Shown piece by piece: positions 57,378 to 64,000 of a stretch of 64,000 bases of DNA. The first letter of the stretch is position 1; every line of letters starts with the position of its first letter. The notes beneath the pieces were generated by a model. That model ran no database searches and was not told the DNA's origin. It saw only the letters and a program-made list of their open reading frames with translations. Source of the DNA: Lentinus brumalis (taxonomy: Eukaryota > Basidiomycota > Agaricomycetes > Polyporales > Polyporaceae); the NCBI GenBank assembly GCA_001792895.1, contig MARA01000031.1, positions 1 to 64,000 of the forward strand, read 5' to 3'. The position numbers and the translations under genes were made by a program.

Positions 57378-58811
57378 TCATCGGTAGGCGACGCTCCTGC
57401 GCTGCGGCTGCGGCTGGCGCAACATCGACTTCGGGGTGCGCGTAATCTCCGTCATCGTCGTGATCACCGTCGTAGTGGTCGTGCGCGTCGTGGTCACATA
57501 GTTGTCTTCCTCCGCGATCGTGATAGTCTCCGTCGTCGCGGGAGGGGAGACCGCGCGCGCACTCGTGCTGTGTGCGTCAGTGAGAGCCTTGTCCTTGTCC
57601 GACTCGGACGCGGCCGCGCAGCGGGTGTAGTGCCAGAGCTGGCACGGCTCTTCCCGTCTGTGTGCGAGCTGGATCTGCGGGAAGGGTGAGCACAGCGCTC
57701 ATAGGGGTGGAGACGTGACGCGCGTACCTTGGTGCCAGCCGCACTGTTGCCCCAGTCCGCGAGGTCGAAGGAGTACTCCGAGTTAGGCCAATGTATCCTG
57801 TTGGTTTTCGATGTCAACCATTATGGCATGTCGTTGAGTAGACTGGAGACGTACCTGATCCCATCCTCCCTCGGCTCGACGTTCCAAGCCACAGGGTACG
57901 GACTTGCGACAATCGCCGCCCCATGTTTGACGCTCCCGTCCGTGGTGAGGTACAACGAGTGTCCCTCGGCCGACCTCCGCACGCAACGTATGATGTACCC
58001 GTGCCCCGTCGGGATGAACTCCCACTGCTGGTTGGGGCCGCCGTGCATCGGGTACCCGAAGACCGTCTTGTTGTCCGATCCGGACAGGTCCACCGCCGTG
58101 CCCCCTTGTGCGTTCAGGAGGACGTACGTTCCCGGTGTCCACACGGGAGGCGTGCCGTCGCGGGGGAGATGGCTACTGCAGTTGCATCGCTCGCTTCGGC
58201 CGCGTGCTGAGACGGGACGGAACTGAGGTTGAGAGGGGTGAGGCTCTCCTCGGTCTTCGGTTCGACTCGGGGTGTACGCGTGGTATCGGAAGGTTCGGCG
58301 AGAGGCTGATCCCGAATCGTCTCCGGTTCTTCGAATTCGAACGAGCCCAGTACGGTAGGAATGCCGGCCTCGAGGTCGCGCTGCTCCTTGGACTCGATCA
58401 CGCTGTTGCCGACAGGGTTAGAGTTGAGCACATGTGGGACGTCCTGCGTGTCGTACCCCTGCACCTGGGTGGTGTTGGGCTCGGGCGAACGCTCGTCCCC
58501 GCTCTTCTCCATGGTGGGTTCGGGAATAAGAGTGGGAGTGGGGGGCTCGGCACCGGGCATCGCACGGCTGCGGACGGAGTCGCGGTCGCTCGTCGACGCG
58601 GACTTCTGCTTCGGGTGCCGTTCATGTCGCTCGGTGCGTTACCCATTTTGTCCTTGGTGTCCTTCTCAGTACTGGAGCGCGGGGTGGTCGAGTCGATGGT
58701 CTTGCGCTGGAAGAGTCCCTTGATCGTCTGGGTGGTGGTCGCAGGGGCGGCGCTGGATTTGACTGGTGTGGTTCCGCGTCGGCGGATGCTGAGACTATGG
58801 AGGGAGGGCAT
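57378..58811 (-). CDS. ricin-B-type (beta-trefoil) lectin-domain protein
   Basis: Start at 58811 (MPSLHSLSIRRRGTTP). About 200 residues of polar, disordered N-terminus precede one carbohydrate-binding beta-trefoil domain: TPGTYVLLNAQGGTAVDLSG, GGPNQQWEFIPTGHGYIIR, IHWPNSEYSFDLADWG, QLWHYTRC, with the Q-x-W repeats of the fold. Two introns join in phase (DGIR/IHWPNSE and GTK/IQLAH). The tail is Thr-rich (TTTRTTTTTVITTMTEITRT). No enzymatic or toxin chain is attached. Two apparent one-base breaks (GGG at 58613-58615 and GGGGG at 58162-58166 on the plus strand) separate the N-terminus from the lectin domain. No signal peptide is seen, as in many intracellular fungal lectins. Confidence 0.75.
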
Positions 58812-59290
58812 CTCGAAGGGAGGGGCAGGACGGCAGCTTAACAATAGCAAGGAAACTTAATGAGGGATGGAGTCCGTGTGGCAGAGGGTGTGCGGCGAAC
58901 ACCTGCTATATGCGTGGTTGCGTAGCTGTATGCTCGAGGGTCGAGGTCTTATGTCGAAAGGTTCGGAGCAGGTTGGAGAAGCAGTGCGATATCTTGCGCA
59001 GTTGGAGTCTGTGAATGCCTACCTTTAGGTAGTTGAGAATGACGGATCACAGCGAATCCGTCCGAAAACGAGGCCTCAACACGACCTCCACACGCGCACA
59101 CCTACACGTGGATCGCGGCGGGTGTATCGAAGCTGTGCACAACGTGTCGAAGATGCCGGTGCTGCTGGGGCACGCCTGGGCACGCACGAGGTGAGGGAGA
59201 TGTCTGAAAGCAGATAATAACGCACGAATGAGGTACAACACTATAGCCAGATCGATACAGTATGACAATCTTGCACGCCGCCGAAACATG
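58812..59290. other. intergenic
   Basis: Between the lectin gene promoter and the SUMO 3' end. No gene seen. Confidence 0.5.
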
Positions 59291-60028
59291 CTACAGCAAC
59301 CGAGCGCCGCCAAGCTGGGGGGATGGTCGCGTCAGACCTCGCATAGTATGATGATAGGGTACACACCTGTTGTAGGTGCGCATCAATTGTATCTCCATCC
59401 TCCATGTTATGCTGTTGGATCATCGAGTCAGCATGGGCGGCGCAGCACACAGTCCACGCGAGGAGCGCACCTCCGCTGGAGTCTCTTCAGGTCGTAGGCG
59501 TACGCCACTGAACGTGAACTTGAACGTTCCTGTCCACCCGCACCGGATATGAGTAGGACTGCACGGAGAATGTGTAGAAGGCTAATCTGACCGGGTTCCT
59601 TTCCGAAACGTTTCTGCATGCGGGCGACATGAGCAGTGCGACAACTTGGAAAGGAAGTGCCACTCACTTCTGCTGCCTCAAAAAGCTTCTTGAATGGCAT
59701 TCCGGGTTTGACTTTAACTGTACAGTCTACGGATAGGGAGAGTTAGACTCGCTGTCCTCGCCATCGGAGCGTGGTGCTGCCGTTCCCTTCTGTGGCGCGT
59801 ACATCGACCTCTCGTCTCGCCGACCTAGGCTGCGGTAGCGTCTAGAGCAGCGCTCTCTTGCGACCTGGTCGACGTACCGCACGGATGCATCCGTCCCCGC
59901 CTCATGCCTCACGCGCTGAGGCGCGTCCCTTGACCGCGACGCGCGAAAAGATGCCACTCACTTTGACCCTCGAAATCGACGACTAGGTTAATCTTGGGCT
60001 TGACATCTTCTTGCTGTTCTTCCGTCAT
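59291..60028 (-). CDS. SMT3: SUMO (ubiquitin-like modifier)
   Basis: Six small exons: 60028-59962, 59726-59668, 59613-59592, 59529-59471, 59411-59367, 59314-59291; 276 nt, 91 residues. All joins are in phase. It begins MTEEQQEDVKPKINLVVDFE, continues VKVKPGMPFKKLFEAAE, KRFGKEPG, FKFTFSGVRLRPEETPAE and NMEDGDTIDAHLQQLGG, ending with a four-residue extension ARLL after the Gly-Gly that a SUMO protease would remove. SUMO is conjugated to lysines of nuclear proteins through its Gly-Gly end. It is essential in most fungi. Exons as small as 22 nt make it easy to miss. Confidence 0.95.
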
Positions 60029-60248
60029 AATGTGCGCCTGTGCCGGGAGGATGTGGAGGAGGGTTGCGGCAGGAAGGTGGCTAGGAGAAAGAGGTCGCGG
60101 TCGACGCGTGAAAGGCGCGCGTTTGAGAGGCCGCCGACGGCGCTTCCTGCTATTCAGGCTTGACCACATCCATCACGATGTCCTGAACAATTCCTGACTG
60201 TATCTGTCTGTATGCTGTATCTGCTACTCTCAACTCTCAGGACCCGCT

Positions 60249-62611
60249 ATGACCGACGCCAGCGTGCCCAAGTTCGACAAACAGAAGTATCATAGGCATC
60301 TGAGGGGATGGTTTAGCTATGCGTTTGCCAGGTGGGTATGCCATATATATGAGCAGCTCCCACAGCGTGTAACCGGTGTGCACCAGCGAGGTGTTCGTCA
60401 TCGTGTCCTTGACCCTCTTCCTTCCCATTTGCCTTGAGCAATTCGCTCGGTGAGTACGCTGCATCTATCTCAGGACACGGTACTCACTCGAGTATAGTGA
60501 TAATGGCTATTTGCTTCCTGACAAGACGCAGCCGTGCAGTTCGGCGGTCATATCGCCCGCCACGAACGGCTCGGAAGGGGACGCACGCTGCGTGGTGAAG
60601 CTAGGATGGCTTTGGATAGACAGTGCAAGCTTCAGGTACGTACGTCGCAATCCCTGCCACATGTCTTTCCATGGTCGATGTGAGCTGCCGGCGCCGCTCC
60701 CTTGTGATGTCCTGGAGGCTTCCATGTAGTGACAGCATACAAGCTCTTCCAGGGCACGTAGATATAGCTGGGCGTGTACGTATCATGTCGTTGTGCATGA
60801 CTTTCTAGGAACTTGGGACGCGAAGCTGCCCATATTCCATGGCCGCGAAGCCAATTTAGTGACTCCAGTTCACAAAGTGCGTACAGACGTGCAGGTATAT
60901 GCGCACAAAATGGCGCATATACCCGCACGTCTGTGCGTGAACTGCAATATGCGGACTCTAGATCCCACTGATGCGTCGCTCGCTGGCTCACCTCTTGTAT
61001 AACAGCTTGTACGTCTACTCGACGTCTGTAGCCTTGCAGGCCCTAACAGTCATCTCCATGGGCGGGATAGCAGACCATCGTGAGTCTTCTCTCAACGCAC
61101 ATACCTCCTTAATTGCCATGGATAATTGATGCCGTCGTAGCACCACATCGTAAAATGCTGTTGCTCACGTTTGCTGCTCTCGGATCCTTTTCTGCCATCC
61201 TCTTCCTCCTGCTTCCCTCGTCATCGCCGTTATGGCCTCTAGTTTCTCCGCTGGCCATCTTCGCCAACGTCGGCTTCGGCGCGTCCATCGTCGCTCTCAA
61301 CGCATACATTCCGACACTGGCGCACAGCTCGCAAGAGGTTGTCGCCGCTCGTGCTGAACTTGTCCAACTCCAACATGCCAACCCTTTGCCACCTGCATAC
61401 GAACACATTGACGACGCTACTGAGGCTGATGCACCTCTCCTTGGCCGGCCAGAGACGCACGAGTCGGACCCCGCAGTGATCGCAGCAAAGGAGAAGCACG
61501 ACAAGCTGCTGTCCGCAACCACATCGCGCATATCTTCACAAGGTATCGCGCTGGGCTACGCCGCGGGCATTGTCATGCTACTCCTCGCGCTCATCCCCGT
61601 GCGCGCGATGAAAGGCTCCACCGACGCCCTGCGTCTGGCCATCGGACTGAGCGGCATCTGGTGGGCCCTCTTCTCCCTTCCCGCGGCCGCCTGGCTTCCC
61701 GGCGCGTCAGCGATGACCCACGTTGGTGCCGTCGCTGTCGAAGAAGGCGAAGTCCCCGTATCACGGGAGCCCGAGGCCGACTGGAGCATGGCGCGCGAGA
61801 TCGTGCGGGCCTGGAAGAGGCTCGGACAGATGCTGCGATGGCGCGAGATCAAGCGGCTGCGGAACACGTTTGTCTACCTCGCCGCCTGGTTCCTCCTCTC
61901 GGATGGCTTCACGACTATCACGTCGACTGCGCTGCTCTTCGCGAAGACGACGCTGCACATGCCGGCTTCGTCGCTCATCATCATCGGAGCTCTCACTCCT
62001 ACTGCAGGCATCATCGGGTCTCTCGCTTGGCCGGCCATTCAGAGAAGGCTGGGATGGTCCAACCTCCGCGTACTCGTCGTGCTCGTGGTGATGGCGTCCG
62101 CTATACCCGCATATGGCTGCCTCGGGTTCCTGCCGGTGTTCCAGCGGTCAAACGTCAAGTTTGGCGGGCTTACGACTCCCGGCGAGATGTATGTGCTTGC
62201 AGTGTACTTCGTAAGTCGTAGATGCGATGCCAAGAAAGGGGACGATGTCTCATAGTGCACGTCAGGGCTCCGTCTACGGCGCGTTTCAAGGGTACGCCCG
62301 AGCGTTCTACGCCGAGTTCATCCCACCTGGAGAGGAGGCGCGGTGGTACGGCTTGTTCTCGATCACGGACAAGGCAAGCTTCCCGTCGTGTCTGAACCGC
62401 ACAACGTTCGCTGACATGGCCCGTATCACAGTCCAGCTCATTCGTGGGTCCGCTCATTGTCGGGATCATTGCCGACACGACGGGAAACATCAGATACGCG
62501 TTCTTCTTCCTCGTTATCATGATCTGGTCTGCGGTTCCGATCCTCATGGCGGTAGACGTCGAACGCGGGCGCGACGACGCACAGCGCTACACTGCGCGCG
62601 GACTACGATAA
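60249..62611 (+). CDS. ATG22: autophagy-related protein 22 (vacuolar amino-acid effluxer)
   Basis: Major-facilitator-like protein of the vacuole membrane that exports amino acids made by autophagic breakdown. Start at 60249 (MTDASVPKFDKQKYHRHL), then GWFSYAFA, EVFVIVSLTLFLPICLEQFA, LLPDKTQPCS, VALQALTVISMGGIADH, and a long exon with LLLLPSSSPLWPLV-type membrane segments, the cytoplasmic loop YEHIDDATEADAPLLG, and the C-terminal GAFQGYARAFYAEFIPPGEE and FFFLVIMIWSAVPILM. About 11-12 membrane segments. Two unusual introns: a 367-nt intron (about 60636-61002) with a hairpin, and a GC-AG intron (62374-62431). It is divergent from SUMO with 220 bp between the two start codons. Confidence 0.92.
60866..60944. 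repeat. hairpin in ATG22 intron
   Basis: CAGTTCAC at 60866 pairs with GTGAACTG ending 60944; the arms continue through ACAGACGTGC/GCACGTCTGT and GGTATATGCGC/GCGCATATACC around a short loop ACAAAATG. Arms are about 35 nt with one asymmetric mismatch region. Confidence 0.85.
62374..62431 (+). other. GC-AG intron in ATG22
   Basis: The donor is AAG/GCAAGC and the acceptor ATCACAG. Removing these 58 nt joins SITDK to SSSFVGPLIVGIIAD, the expected continuation. No nearby GT donor restores this frame. Confidence 0.8.
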
Positions 62612-62777
62612 CTATTCTCTTGACTTCTCTCGACTTCGGACCATGGTCTTGGTTTTACCTAGGACTTAGAGGCCTATTTCTATTCTCGCTGTGTATAATC
62701 CTTCGCAATGCTTTCGACTATGTCCCATGACGTTCGGCCTTCACAGGCCTTCACTACATCAAGTTCATCGTTGTCAA

Positions 62778-63286
62778 TCACTGTGGAGATCGCGAGATGA
62801 GTGTTCTTACTTTCTTCGTGCTTATATCCGTCTCCACCCATATCTTCTCAGGCTTCTCCTCATCGCTCGCGTTCCGTTCACGGTCCTTGTACACATGAAC
62901 CCGGTCCCAGACCGAGCCGTCCGCCTTCTCATGGCAGAACACCCGGTCTTGGCGGTCACGGTATGCAACCGTCAGCCACTCGTCCGACTTCTTGTTCCCG
63001 TCGTGATGGTGCCATCCACCGCTGCGGATCGCTCTGCAGCTCAGTGGTTAGTGGGATGTGGAATGAGCGGCAGGACGTACGTGATCTCGATGTTGCGTGC
63101 GCCCTGCTCTTTGAACCCGAGGCGCTTCCGCTCTTCGAGCGCACGCTGGATGCACTGTTTCCGCATGCGTTCGTCGGTCGAGTATAGCGTGTCAGGCGTG
63201 AGGGCGACGGAACAGGAGGATGCAGCGCGACGTGAGCGGCCAAGCCTCGTCGCGCACCTTTGGATGCGGAGGCTGCAGGATAGCAT
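62778..63286 (-). CDS. hypothetical protein, two exons
   Basis: Exons about 63286-63081 and 63039 downwards join in phase (GARNIEIT/CRAIRSGGWHHHDG). The second exon reads EWLTVAYRDRQDRVFCHEK and DEEKPEKIWVETDIS, with a regular alternating polar/hydrophobic pattern suggesting beta strands. It reminds me of small uncharacterised basidiomycete proteins with a GKK....VTV.Y pattern, but I cannot name a family. The start codon is uncertain and the stop may lie after a further short intron. Confidence 0.45.
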
Positions 63287-64000
63287 CGTTGAGGATGATG
63301 GGTGATTCGTTGGCGACTAGTGGTGAGTTGAGTTCGAATATCGCAGAGCGGGGGCGGTCACTATAAGGGTTGCGGTTGGACCCTGGATCCCATGGCGGTT
63401 AGACTCGAGGCGTCGTCTTTGAAAGATGAGGTCAGGCTCTCTTCCACGGGATCCTCCTGCTGCAGGGTCGGAAGTGGTGAGTGGCAATTGGTGAGTGTGA
63501 TTCCTGTTGCGTTGCGTGAGTCCTATGATTGTGAATGAAGTCACTGAACTGTAACGTTGACCTCTCGAAGATACCCTACCGCAGCACACTATGACCGACA
63601 TGCTCATGCGCCCTGCTCCATCTGCCGTTCAGCAATATTGACCCGCTCCGCTCTGTCTCTTTACCCCGAGTCGCCGCAGTCGTCAGAGTGTTCTGTGGTT
63701 CGATTCCTGCAGGATTTCCTTCGATTCCGGTTGGAAGACGAAGTGACAGTTGTATCTGGAACACGGCTCGTTTCAAAGCAGCGCGCGTGCCCACAGGTAC
63801 CCACCTTGAGGCTTCTGTGGACCTTCAGGCGGTGCGTCCGACCTTTTCATCAAAACATAAGAAGCTCCGAGCTGATATTGAGTGGGCAGAGCCCTTACAG
63901 AACACACATATCTGCGGCCGCGCTTCTCGTGTTACAGAACAGCTCTTCATCCGTACATCGGTCCCACGCCTCGCCGACGTCTGTGCAGCTCAAGTGCAGA
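63287..64000. other. no gene recognised
   Basis: Only short frames without motifs; the window ends without a clear coding signal. Confidence 0.45.

Noticed and set aside
57378..58811. Ricin-like toxin
   Set aside because: Only the sugar-binding beta-trefoil part is present; no catalytic chain is encoded.

Overview
The window looks like nuclear DNA of a mushroom-forming basidiomycete (Agaricomycetes, plausibly Polyporales; the order is inferred from gene families, not measured). Genes carry many 45-70 nt introns with GTRNGT donors and CTNAC branch points. Several families are typical of these fungi: DUF6535 membrane protein, F-box protein, But2-like protein, UstYa/DUF3328 oxidases, a Crinkler/RHS-type NTPase-nuclease, a tiny tryptophan-poor membrane protein, and a Helitron with a DUF6570 region. 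No prokaryotic or organellar features are present.

Layout. 0.8-5.0 kb (minus): a MYND-like zinc-finger gene, a three-exon hypothetical gene, and a ribonucleotide reductase small subunit gene. 5.7-11.7 kb (plus): a Helitron encoding a Rep/Pif1-helicase in three consecutive frames. 12.3-16.2 kb (minus): an Lsh/Irc5-type SNF2 ATPase with a MITE in an intron. 16.8-20.1 kb (minus): a P-loop NTPase fused to a PD-(D/E)XK-like nuclease. 20.2-22.5 and 31.5-33.9 kb: two direct copies of a 2.2 kb segment, each with the start of the same secreted-protein gene; the second copy has a polymorphic MITE. 22.5-31.4 kb: a difficult tract of short minus-strand exons, including tandemly duplicated introns and exon-intron units. 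36.4-39.5 kb (minus): a 79-residue membrane protein and a coiled-coil NFKBIL1-like protein. 41.8-48.1 kb (plus): a hypothetical gene, an F-box gene and a DUF6535 gene. 48.2-56.7 kb: a Ser/Thr-rich single-pass membrane protein, two UstYa-like oxidases around a But2-like gene, and a Rieske-DUF455 fusion. 57.4-62.6 kb: a ricin-B-type (beta-trefoil) lectin-domain protein, SUMO, and ATG22 divergent from SUMO.

Two cross-cutting points. First, at least eight otherwise good reading frames are interrupted, and each is restored in principle by one extra C/G, usually in a C/G run; this pattern suggests consensus undercalls in the assembly more than eight independent decaying genes. Second, the segmental duplication and MITE copies give internal evidence for insertion (an empty site and 3-bp target duplications). 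The two UstYa-like genes with neighbours form a candidate RiPP-type cluster, but I see no precursor peptide gene.
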